DNA from: Promethearchaeota archaeon
GTDB lineage: Archaea; Asgardarchaeota; Lokiarchaeia; Sigynarchaeales; SOKP01
DNA length: 8,083 bases
Reading direction: 5' to 3'
Assembly (NCBI GenBank): GCA_019894735.1
Contig: JAGXOB010000103.1
Span: forward strand, 1-8,083
A model generated the notes under the pieces. That model was not told where the DNA came from. It made no database searches and was given only the letters and a program-made list of their open reading frames with translations. Shown in pieces: positions 1-6,010 of the stretch. The first letter of the stretch is position 1; each line of letters starts with the position of its first letter. The translations under genes were made by a program, and so were the position numbers.

Positions 1-969
1 GTTCCTAATCATATGCCACACTTCCCTTTTTACTTCTTCAGGAGTACCTAATGTATATATAGATTGAATATTAACGCAACCCCAAAACATAATTTTCCCT
101 CGATACGGTCTTAAATCCTCGTAACCACTCATCCTAGGGCTATCAAATTCAATTGCATTCAACCCCCACTTAATAAAAATTGGTAATAACCGATCAACCT
201 TTCCACAGCAATGCAAATGCACATCTAAACCAAAATCATGAGCTACGTCAAAAACTCTTTTATACGATGATTTGTAAAACGATTCAAACATTTTTGGACT
301 AATGAAAGGACCGCTTTGCTGTCCAAGATCGTCTGTAAACCACACTCCATCAGGTTCTAGTCCTAATCTTATTGAACTTTTAATTAATTGGATATAATAA
401 TCTGCTATGTGTTCTAATAGTCTTTTTAATTGATCCGGATTTCTTTTATGGTCAATTAAATAATTATTAAATCCGCGTATATATGAGGTAAGTTGTGATA
501 GACCGTGATACATTGGTATTAGAATACGATATTTTTCTGGATCACCGTTTTTTTTTAATTCAAATGCTAATTTAAATCTAGATTTATCTGTAGGATCAGG
601 AGAGTATTTCTCAATGTAATTTTCATAATTCTTCCAATCTGGTAAAGAGGCCCTTCCAGGATGTCCCATATTTTTATCATTTCCCTGCATGTTCCAAATA
701 CAACCCCACTCATCAACTTCCTCATGAGGTATAGTTCTCCACTTATTGCCCTCGAATTCTGCTTTGTTAACCCAATCAGGTCTATCCCATTTATAACCTC
801 CTCTTATATGAGGGAACAATTTTTCTTCCCCTTCTTTCCATCCAGGTTTCCAATTATTAGAAAAAGTTAATGGTAAAGGCAAAAGATCACCACTTACTAA
901 ATTAAAAACTGGTACCTTATCTGGATGATTAAAGTATAGTGCTGCTTTCACACGTTCTCTCGAGTTCAT
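1..969 (-). CDS. Uroporphyrinogen decarboxylase-superfamily protein, probable corrinoid/methyl-transfer type (partial, C-terminus off the edge)
   Basis: The reading frame is open for 323 codons from the ATG at 969 to the window edge with no stop, so the C-terminus is missing. The N-terminus begins MNSRERVKAAL followed by NHPDKVPV, the usual opening of URO-D-like proteins. Residues 207-216 (DGVWFTDDLG) carry the conserved acidic active-site strand, followed by a G-P-F-I-S-P-x-x-F segment. Residues 251-256 (HLHCCG) match the His-x-Cys-Gly metal motif of MtaA/MtbA-type methyltransferases, with His253 and Cys255 as likely zinc ligands. The third Cys ligand of those enzymes normally lies about 75 residues later, beyond the window. 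True uroporphyrinogen decarboxylases lack this motif, so transfer of methyl groups to or from a corrinoid or thiol is more likely than haem synthesis. The family is usually 340-390 residues, so perhaps 20-60 are missing. An AAGG sequence lies about 7 nt before the ATG. The substrate is unknown. Confidence 0.9.
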   Translation of the reverse strand, partial: MNSRERVKAALYFNHPDKVPVFNLVSGDLLPLPLTFSNNWKPGWKEGEEKLFPHIRGGYKWDRPDWVNKAEFEGNKWRTIPHEEVDEWGCIWNMQGNDKNMGHPGRASLPDWKNYENYIEKYSPDPTDKSRFKLAFELKKNGDPEKYRILIPMYHGLSQLTSYIRGFNNYLIDHKRNPDQLKRLLEHIADYYIQLIKSSIRLGLEPDGVWFTDDLGQQSGPFISPKMFESFYKSSYKRVFDVAHDFGLDVHLHCCGKVDRLLPIFIKWGLNAIEFDSPRMSGYEDLRPYRGKIMFWGCVNIQSIYTLGTPEEVKREVWHMIRN

Positions 970-1033
970 AATTAAACCTTCTTCATTTAATTAGATTAAA
1001 AGAAATTAATTTACTTTTATTTTAGTAATTTTG

Positions 1034-1047
1034 TAAATTTAAAATAA
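1034..1047 (-). promoter_or_regulatory. Possible TATA box for the URO-D-like gene
   Basis: Read on the minus strand, this stretch contains TTATTTTAAATTTAC, which resembles an archaeal TATA element. It lies about 70 nt upstream of the ATG at 969, so transcription would begin near 1014 and leave a leader of about 45 nt containing the AAGG ribosome-binding sequence. The surroundings are very AT-rich, so a chance match is quite possible. Confidence 0.3.
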
Positions 1048-1106
1048 GTCAACATTATTGAAATATAAGAAGAAAATCGCTCTAATTAAGAAAAATTAGT
1101 AGTTTT

Positions 1107-1238
1107 TCATAATGTAGTATCTGTGGTTTCCCCCGGTTCTTCTTTAAAATCTTGAGGGCTATTTTTGTCGATTTTCGATTTTACACATTCTTCGCAATAA
1201 GTTAACCAAACATCTTTTTGGGAGTTTTTACCATTCAT
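1107..1238 (-). CDS. Possible 43-residue CxxC miniprotein
   Basis: On the minus strand an ATG at 1238 opens a 43-codon frame ending with TGA at 1107. An in-frame TGA lies just upstream of the ATG, so the start cannot lie further back. The protein begins MNGKNSQKDVWLTYCEECVK, has a single Cys-x-x-Cys at residues 15 and 18, and ends in a hydrophilic acidic tail rich in Glu, Asp and Thr. The stretch is visibly richer in G+C than the DNA on both sides, as expected for a real gene in such an AT-rich genome. A single CxxC could bind zinc as a dimer or act in redox exchange. No family is recognised, no clear ribosome-binding site is visible, and the frame is short enough to be accidental. Confidence 0.4.
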   Translation of the reverse strand: MNGKNSQKDVWLTYCEECVKSKIDKNSPQDFKEEPGETTDTTL

Positions 1239-1374
1239 GTTAGCTCAACAAGTTAAGTGTTAAAACTCATGATAAGAATGTTATTAATTCATTTTAAAGT
1301 TTTTTAAATTCCATCTTTTTGTACAATAGAGTAGAACAATTAATAAACATAAAAATCAATAAAAAGATTAATCA

Positions 1375-1404
1375 CCACACGGAGTGGGGTCATTAAAACT
1401 AAAA
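1375..1404. other. G-rich element with GGGGTCA core and small imperfect hairpin
   Basis: CCACAC (1375-1380) and GTGGGG (1384-1389) can pair around a GGA loop with one A-G mismatch. The G run continues into GGGGTCA (1386-1392), followed by two A-rich blocks. A very similar core with the same spacing to A-rich blocks is found at 4918-4936, also between genes. The role is unknown; a protein-binding site or a decayed repeat are both possible. Confidence 0.3.
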
Positions 1405-1455
1405 CTAAAATTCCCATTCCAAATTATCTTTACAACGAAAATTAAAAATAAGAAA

Positions 1456-1467
1456 TTTTTATATTTA
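1456..1467 (+). promoter_or_regulatory. Probable TATA box of the radical SAM gene
   Basis: TTTTTATATTTA is a good match to the archaeal TATA consensus. Its centre is about 54 nt before the ATG at 1515, placing the expected transcription start near 1487 and giving a leader of about 28 nt. A second, weaker AT-rich candidate (CATAAATATAC) lies at 1472-1482. No mapped start site is available, so the assignment is tentative. Confidence 0.4.
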
Positions 1468-1483
1468 GTCGCATAAATATACA

Positions 1484-1514
1484 AAATAAAAACCATAAAA
1501 TAAAGGTTTTATTT
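1484..1514 (+). promoter_or_regulatory. Leader hairpin touching the start codon of the radical SAM gene
   Basis: AAATAAAAACC (1484-1494) pairs with GGTTTTATTT (1505-1514) except for one extra A, leaving a 10-nt A-rich loop. The right arm ends immediately before the ATG at 1515. The only ribosome-binding-like sequence, AAAGG at 1502-1506, contributes its two G residues to the stem, so folding would hide it. Most pairs are A-U, so stability is modest. Translational control is an inference. Confidence 0.35.
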
Positions 1515-3350
1515 ATGATCGAGAATCGTATTTTATTAACAACACCAACTTACCCTTACCCTACGCTCCCAGCAAATGACTCTTTAACAGATGCAACGGG
1601 CCAAAGATTTACAAAAGGAGATGATATTTTTACTTTAATTTCTCATACTCATTGCTACGCAAACCATATTTTAGCTCAAAACATCAACAAATCCGCTACC
1701 TTATTGGAATATCCTCGGTGGAAAGATTTTAAGAAAGAAGTTGACAAGGGGTATAACATCATTGGTATTAGCGCTTTTCCTCCACATCTTGATAATGTTA
1801 TGAAGATGTGTGAATATATAAGAGAAAAATCTCCTGATACAACAATAATGCTAGGGTCTTACGCTGCCCAAGCTTTTAAAGCCAAGTACGACGAAGCTAC
1901 TCAGAAAAAATATGTTGACCACGTCGTGAAAGGTGAAGGGGTAGAGTTTTTACGAAAATTCTTAGGTGAAAACATTGACAGACCAATAGAGCAAAGGTTG
2001 ATGCCAAAATGTGGTGGTGCTCCTTGGTTTATCAATAAATACCCAATTGGTAATGTAGGGTTTGTAGTGACTGGATTAGGTTGCCCTGGAGGGTGCGATT
2101 TTTGCTCTTCAACAGAAATGTTTGGTTTTAAGCGCATTGAATTGCTATCACCAAAGGAATTTGTATCACACATTTATTCATACCATCGGCATTTTCCCGA
2201 TGTTCGGTTAATCTTTGCTATCGAAGAAGACCATTTCCGTCATCCAGAATATTTATTTGAAACGAAAAAATATTGGGAATCTAGTCCAAAAGTAGTCGAA
2301 TCCTTAGACTGGCTTGCTTTTGGCTCAGTGGATAACATATATAATTTTGCCAAAAAATATGGTTGGGAAACTATTGCTGAGATAGGTGTGGGTGCAATTT
2401 TTATAGGTGTAGAGTCAAAATTTGCGGGAGAACACGGATATACTAAACGTCAAGAGGTAGATGCCCGCGAAGTTTTCGATAAGCTCCACTCAATGGGGAT
2501 AAGAACTTTGGGTGCGTGGGTTTGCGGTTGGGACTTTCACAACCATTCAAACATCTACGAGGACCTTAATTACTTCGTCGCGTGTTATCCTACATTTCAA
2601 CAACTAACTAGGTTGTCACCCTTCCCGGGAACTGTATTATACGAGAAACTGATGGAACAAAATAGGGTCAGAGATGTTCCATGGGAGGATGTCCATTTTT
2701 GGAGCGGCTCTCAGGAAAATATTGACTTGGAAACCCATGAAACCTTAAACTTAACAGAATACGGATACGATTTACTTTACAAAACATGGGGGCCATCTAT
2801 TCTTCGCAAATTAGATGTAACTTTGAATGGGTATGAATTTTGTCTAAAATCCGATAATCCAATTATGCGAGACCATAAGTCTCTATTTTTTAAAAATCAG
2901 GCTGCTATATTGTGGACAGCAATAGAAGCTATGGATCGTTTTGCTCCAAATGGGGTAGTTAGAAGGAGAGTCCGAAAAACTGACGAAAAATATAGACGAC
3001 TAATTGGTGAACCAACTCCTATTATGAACTATTTAACAAAAATTATGGAGAGTCGAGCGAAGAAGTTTAAAATTAAAAATATGTTAGATCCGTTTAATCG
3101 TTATCCTAAAGAAGAACCGTTCAAAAAATACATTTACAACAAGGATAAATCCGTGAAAGATAAAACTATTCCATATAAAACCATTGAACCTACAAAGAAA
3201 CCTTTTGCCATGAAATGGACTAAGATTGAATTTCGAGTTTTAGCCCAAATCCTAAAAATGATTCGAACATTCAAGCGAAAGAAAAGCGATCATAAAATTG
3301 ACGACTACATAATTGAAACTGTAAAAAGAAGAAATTTTATAGCTTTTTAA
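1515..3350 (+). CDS. B12-binding-type radical SAM protein with long basic C-terminal extension
   Basis: The protein has 611 residues. Residues 1-165 resemble the Rossmann-like B12-binding region of this class, including an opening ILLTTPTYPYP, the strand NIIGISAFPPH (81-91) and VVKGEG (137-142). The cobalamin-ligating DxHxxG motif is not seen, as in many radical SAM methylases that bind B12 without a protein histidine. The radical SAM domain follows: Cys190, Cys194 and Cys197 form the CxxxCxxC loop for the 4Fe-4S cluster. Later core motifs are FAIEEDHF (234-241), FIGVES (296-301), GIRTLGAWVCGWD (328-340) and SPFPGTVLYEKL (368-379). Residues 480-611 are strongly Lys/Arg-rich and match nothing I recognise. 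Such enzymes often methylate unactivated carbons or rearrange carbon skeletons; the substrate here is unknown. The ATG is preceded by a weak AAAGG. The next gene starts 33 bp downstream on the same strand, so co-transcription is likely. Confidence 0.88.
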   Translation: MIENRILLTTPTYPYPTLPANDSLTDATGQRFTKGDDIFTLISHTHCYANHILAQNINKSATLLEYPRWKDFKKEVDKGYNIIGISAFPPHLDNVMKMCEYIREKSPDTTIMLGSYAAQAFKAKYDEATQKKYVDHVVKGEGVEFLRKFLGENIDRPIEQRLMPKCGGAPWFINKYPIGNVGFVVTGLGCPGGCDFCSSTEMFGFKRIELLSPKEFVSHIYSYHRHFPDVRLIFAIEEDHFRHPEYLFETKKYWESSPKVVESLDWLAFGSVDNIYNFAKKYGWETIAEIGVGAIFIGVESKFAGEHGYTKRQEVDAREVFDKLHSMGIRTLGAWVCGWDFHNHSNIYEDLNYFVACYPTFQQLTRLSPFPGTVLYEKLMEQNRVRDVPWEDVHFWSGSQENIDLETHETLNLTEYGYDLLYKTWGPSILRKLDVTLNGYEFCLKSDNPIMRDHKSLFFKNQAAILWTAIEAMDRFAPNGVVRRRVRKTDEKYRRLIGEPTPIMNYLTKIMESRAKKFKIKNMLDPFNRYPKEEPFKKYIYNKDKSVKDKTIPYKTIEPTKKPFAMKWTKIEFRVLAQILKMIRTFKRKKSDHKIDDYIIETVKRRNFIAF

Positions 3351-3383
3351 CAATACTAACACATTTTCTTAAAAGTTTTTTAT

Positions 3384-4457
3384 ATGGCTCACATTACTCA
3401 AGGATCAGGAAATACTCCTTTATACGAGATACCAAAAGACTACTATCCAGAAGGATGTGGTTTTTGGTTTAAGATTTCTAAAGGAATCGATAAAGGAAAA
3501 AAGCTATTTTTTAGAGATAGTATTCATGGGGGCCGCGAACCTGACGATATAATACTATTTGTTCACGGGAATCCTGAATGCTCCTACAGTTATCGTAAAG
3601 TAATAAAACACTTAATTATAGCAGGAAAGAAGTCAATTAGGATTGTAAATCCAGATCATATCGGTTTTGGATTATCTGACCAAGCTTCTCATGAAATGGT
3701 ATGCATGGATCACGCAGAGAATTTATTGGATTTAATTACTACTCTTGATCTTCAGAACATAACCATGATTATTCATGATTGGGGTGGTCCTATAGGAATA
3801 GGAGCGCTGTTAAAAATACCTGAACGCTTAAAAAATCTTATCATCTTAAATAGTACTGTATTCCCTCTTTCTAACCACTGTTTGACATATAAAAATTACC
3901 CAATCCCGTGGTTAGGTTGGGCAAGAACGCCTTATATTATTCCTAATCGCTTTTGGGGTGCGTTCGCTTCCTATGCTATGTTTACTAAGCCTGTAGGCTC
4001 AATGAAAATACTCTCAGGTATGCTAAAATATATTTTCATGGCAGAGTTAGGAAAATTACCTAAAGAAGAATTCAGAGCTCGATCGGTAGTAAACCAGCAA
4101 TTTCTTTCTAAACCTAACGTTAAAAGTTCAAAACGGTTAGTTCTACAATCTGCTGTTTGGGGTCAAGGAAATAACTATACCGATCCGAAAATTGGTAAAA
4201 GAACTACAAAACCTTTCTATGATTTCATACAAGAAAATATAAAATTATCATGGAGCGGGAAGTCTAATAGAATTGGTGTTCATGCCGTAATCGGTAAATG
4301 GGATCCGTTAGGAAATGAAAACGTGTTAAAACAATGGCTCCATCACCTTCCTCAGCTTAGAAATAACATAACCTTATTTAGAGATGTTGGTCATTTTATC
4401 GAAGAAATTAAATACAAAGAAATTGCAGAAGTAATTCTAAAGAGTATAACCCCATAA
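3384..4457 (+). CDS. Haloalkane dehalogenase-like alpha/beta hydrolase (Asp nucleophile; OleB-type beta-lactone decarboxylase is an alternative)
   Basis: This 357-residue protein shows the ordered motifs of the haloalkane dehalogenase group. HGNPE (61-65) supplies the oxyanion region and a halide-binding Asn63. PDHIGFGLSD (90-99) follows. HDWGG (131-135) carries the nucleophile Asp132 and the adjacent Trp133. GKWDPLG (304-310) places an acid, Asp307, after strand 7, and DVGHFIEE (334-341) supplies the base His337. An Asp nucleophile rather than Ser argues against an esterase. The family cleaves carbon-halogen bonds, but its HLD-III branch includes OleB, which decarboxylates beta-lactones to olefins, and the HGNP plus DHIGxGLSD pattern recalls OleB. 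No OleA, OleC or OleD gene is in the window. Epoxide hydrolase is a weaker alternative. A cap domain probably spans about 160-290. No signal peptide is visible, so a cytoplasmic location is likely. It probably shares a transcript with the radical SAM gene 33 bp upstream. Confidence 0.85.
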   Translation: MAHITQGSGNTPLYEIPKDYYPEGCGFWFKISKGIDKGKKLFFRDSIHGGREPDDIILFVHGNPECSYSYRKVIKHLIIAGKKSIRIVNPDHIGFGLSDQASHEMVCMDHAENLLDLITTLDLQNITMIIHDWGGPIGIGALLKIPERLKNLIILNSTVFPLSNHCLTYKNYPIPWLGWARTPYIIPNRFWGAFASYAMFTKPVGSMKILSGMLKYIFMAELGKLPKEEFRARSVVNQQFLSKPNVKSSKRLVLQSAVWGQGNNYTDPKIGKRTTKPFYDFIQENIKLSWSGKSNRIGVHAVIGKWDPLGNENVLKQWLHHLPQLRNNITLFRDVGHFIEEIKYKEIAEVILKSITP

Positions 4458-4510
4458 TTGTATAAAATCATGCGAATTTCTTTTCGATTCTAAAATATTT
4501 ATAAATTAAT

Positions 4511-4521
4511 TTTTATATAGA
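4511..4521 (+). promoter_or_regulatory. Possible TATA box for the small membrane protein gene
   Basis: TTTTATATAGA resembles an archaeal TATA element and would start transcription near 4542, about 34 nt before the ATG. A second match, TTTTATAAAA at 4551-4560, sits closer to the ATG and would give an essentially leaderless message. The choice cannot be made from sequence alone. Confidence 0.3.
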
Positions 4522-4575
4522 GCATTACTTTTTATAGCTTACACCAAATATTTTATAAAAACAATGTGATTTAAA

Positions 4576-4806
4576 ATGGCATGGACACCACCAACTAAAT
4601 TTATAGTTTTTCTAAGCTTCCTTTTAATGGTATTTGGGGTATTTATTATACTTGACCAATCTCTTATACTTTGGAGCCCGTCTTTATTACCGATTATTCA
4701 TCTTGCCGATTTTAACTCTTTCGAATCATGGATATTGATTGCGGCAATAGTTGTCTTTTTATCCTGGTTTGTCTTTTTCCTTGGAGTTTGGTTTAAAGGC
4801 TTATAA
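4576..4806 (+). CDS. Small two-helix membrane protein
   Basis: The product is 76 residues long and strongly hydrophobic. Two membrane segments are clear, about residues 8-27 and 52-73, joined by a loop of about 25 residues containing HLADFNSFESW. The short N-terminus MAWTPPTK has little charge bias, and the C-terminus ends in WFKGL. The coding frame is convincing: it is closed, has normal codon use and is followed by a T-run terminator. No family is recognised. It lies 118 bp after the hydrolase gene with its own candidate TATA boxes, so it may be a separate transcript. It could be a subunit or anchor for a larger membrane complex, but nothing in the sequence identifies a partner. Confidence 0.65.
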   Translation: MAWTPPTKFIVFLSFLLMVFGVFIILDQSLILWSPSLLPIIHLADFNSFESWILIAAIVVFLSWFVFFLGVWFKGL

Positions 4807-4823
4807 ATTCTAAATCTATAACA

Positions 4824-4840
4824 TTTTTTTTCTTTACTTT
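4824..4840 (+). terminator. T-run terminator after the small membrane protein gene
   Basis: A run of eight T (4824-4831) followed by CTTTACTTT begins 18 bp after the stop codon at 4806. No stem-loop precedes it, which fits archaeal intrinsic termination on U-rich tracts. Confidence 0.5.
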
Positions 4841-4908
4841 ATTCACACCAATTAAATGATTATGAATAATTATCTTCTCGATTCTAAGATTGATTGAATT
4901 TCAAATAG

Positions 4909-4936
4909 AGGGAGGGAGGGGTCACCAAAAGTAAAA
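4909..4936. other. G-rich element with GGGGTCA core between convergent genes
   Basis: The strand reads GAGGGAGGGAGGGG into TCACC, then AAAA and TAAAA blocks. It is by far the most G-rich stretch in an AT-rich intergenic region and shares GGGGTCA-N2-AAAA-N-TAAAA with 1386-1404. It lies between the terminators of two convergent genes, so it could be an insulator, a bound site or a repeat remnant. Confidence 0.3.
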
Positions 4937-4966
4937 ATATTAACATTTAAAAATAAAAATCTTCTC

Positions 4967-5003
4967 AAAAAAAATATAAAAAGTAAAAAATTAAGAAAAA
5001 AAA
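4967..5003 (-). terminator. Tandem T-run terminators of the membrane zinc-ribbon gene
   Basis: On the minus strand, downstream of the stop codon at 5009, there are three successive T runs of eight (5003-4996), six (4990-4985) and eight (4974-4967). This is the expected form of an archaeal intrinsic terminator and needs no hairpin. Confidence 0.55.
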
Positions 5004-5008
5004 TTATT

Positions 5009-5758
5009 TTATTGAATTTCCGAGCCACATAGAGCACAGAATTTACCTAATCCAGAAAGTTTAGCTCCGCAATTTGGGCAAAAATTGATTCTTCCTTCAA
5101 GATTCGTTACTGGTACTGGTTTAGGCTCAGGCATTTCTATTTTTGCTTCTGATGGTTCTGGAACGTAGTCTGTTGACAACTTGTTTAACGTTGCAAGCAT
5201 AAAATAGCCTTTAACTTGAAAAATAAATCCGATAATGGCCGGGACGATTAAGAAGCCTAAAGCGCTTAATAACGTACCTGTTTTTAGTTTATCGCACCCT
5301 TTGATTGCCTCGTTAGATATGGTAGCTGGAAACATCTTACTGTTATTCTCAAAAAATATTTTCAGATTTTTCCACGCCTTCATTTCGGCAGCTACGCCTG
5401 AATATATGAATACAATACCTGCTATCATAAGAATCAATGATAAAGAGAGCGAGATATAGAGAGGGTACGAAGTTGGTATAAAGAAAAATAACACAAGGTT
5501 TGCAACTCCAGTAATCACTACGGCCATACCACATATTCTTAATATGAAGCCCCTGACGTATTTTGAGCGAAATTCACTCAACAACGAGTTATTTAATGTG
5601 TAATTAGCCCTCTTAATACATCCCATAGCAATAAAAACAAAAATTAATGCTATAAAGCCAGTTACCCCCGCGGCTAAACTAACAATCGTTAAAATTGCAA
5701 CAATTTGTATAAACTTTCCAAATTCATGGAATTCTTTGTTAACATTTATATTTGACAT
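5009..5758 (-). CDS. Multi-pass membrane protein with C-terminal zinc ribbon (DUF996-like)
   Basis: The protein has 249 residues. Hydrophobic segments lie at about 15-46 (one or two helices), 70-93, 99-122 and 160-182. They are followed by a Pro/Glu-rich linker at about 199-217 (YVPEPSEAK, then PEPKPVPV) and a zinc ribbon with Cys227, Cys230, Cys242 and Cys245 in CPNCG and CALCG knuckles. The arrangement resembles archaeal DUF996 membrane proteins, whose function is not established. The ribbon is probably cytoplasmic and tethered by the flexible linker. The start at 5758 is supported by a TATA-like box about 30 nt upstream, and an earlier in-frame start is not evident. The gene converges with the small membrane protein gene and diverges from the 6011 gene, so it is most likely monocistronic. 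The exact number of helices is uncertain. Confidence 0.8.
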   Translation of the reverse strand: MSNINVNKEFHEFGKFIQIVAILTIVSLAAGVTGFIALIFVFIAMGCIKRANYTLNNSLLSEFRSKYVRGFILRICGMAVVITGVANLVLFFFIPTSYPLYISLSLSLILMIAGIVFIYSGVAAEMKAWKNLKIFFENNSKMFPATISNEAIKGCDKLKTGTLLSALGFLIVPAIIGFIFQVKGYFMLATLNKLSTDYVPEPSEAKIEMPEPKPVPVTNLEGRINFCPNCGAKLSGLGKFCALCGSEIQ

Positions 5759-5783
5759 TTTTAGTTTCGATTTTTAATTTTTA

Positions 5784-5793
5784 ATTTTATAGT
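5784..5793 (-). promoter_or_regulatory. Probable TATA box giving a near-leaderless transcript
   Basis: The minus strand reads ACTATAAAAT, centred about 30 nt before the ATG at 5758. Since archaeal TATA boxes sit about 26 nt before the start of transcription, the message would begin only a few bases before the start codon. This agrees with the lack of a Shine-Dalgarno sequence. Confidence 0.45.
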
Positions 5794-5887
5794 TATTTAA
5801 TATAAGGATTCCAAAGACAATTTATATCATTACGGGAGTCCATTAATTGAGTATATCGGAATTTTTTACAACGACCCAATAGAAAAT

Positions 5888-5897
5888 TAAATATAAG
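5888..5897 (+). promoter_or_regulatory. Possible TATA box of the 6011 operon
   Basis: TTAAATATAA resembles an archaeal TATA element and would place the transcription start near 5920, leaving a leader of about 90 nt that includes the hairpin at 5948-5980. Another AT-rich candidate, CATATAATAA, lies at 5908-5917. Confidence 0.3.
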
Positions 5898-5947
5898 TGT
5901 TGAGATCATATAATAAGTAGTACATCCAAAATAGTATGAAAATATCA

Positions 5948-5980
5948 ATCCTCACAAGTTTCATATTATTGTGATAGGAT
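5948..5980 (+). promoter_or_regulatory. Inverted repeat / leader hairpin upstream of the 6011 operon
   Basis: ATCCTCACAA (5948-5957) pairs with TTGTG-AT-AGGAT (5969-5980), giving ten base pairs interrupted only by a 2-nt AT bulge, with an 11-nt loop. A second inverted repeat, TATGAAA (5935-5941) with TTTCATA (5959-5965), overlaps it, so the two structures would compete. The hairpin ends 30 nt before the ATG at 6011. It may be a regulator binding site or a leader RNA structure; the role is inferred. Confidence 0.4.
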
Positions 5981-6010
5981 CGTAATAAAAAACTCGTATT
6001 TGTATTCCGA

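Larger units (their letters stand above)
970..1514. other. 545-bp divergent intergenic region
   Basis: This gap separates the minus-strand URO-D-like gene from the plus-strand radical SAM gene. Apart from the possible 43-residue miniprotein it holds the candidate promoters of both flanking genes, a short G-rich element near 1375-1404 and a leader hairpin at 1484-1514. The rest is AT-rich, with no RNA gene or long repeat visible. Confidence 0.6.

Noticed and set aside
661..870. Plus-strand 69-residue open frame
   Set aside because: It lies wholly inside the minus-strand URO-D-like gene, whose product has clear family motifs; the plus-strand product has no recognisable features.
1901..2173. 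Minus-strand 90-residue open frame
   Set aside because: It is the reverse of the radical SAM CxxxCxxC region and is explained by codon constraints of the real gene.
4475..4890. Repeated CGATTCTAA at about 4484 and 4879
   Set aside because: Only nine bases are shared in AT-rich DNA and flanks do not match, so chance is sufficient.
4909..4921. G-quadruplex candidate
   Set aside because: Only three runs of three or more G are present; a standard intramolecular quadruplex needs four.
5235..5534. Two short open frames on opposite strands within the membrane zinc-ribbon gene
   Set aside because: Both overlap the convincing 249-residue gene and lack any promoter or motif of their own.
5936..5974. 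A 12-codon frame (MKISILTSFILL) in the leader of the 6011 operon, possible leader peptide
   Set aside because: Too short to tell from chance, no ribosome-binding site, and archaeal attenuation by leader peptides is not established; the inverted repeats explain the region better.
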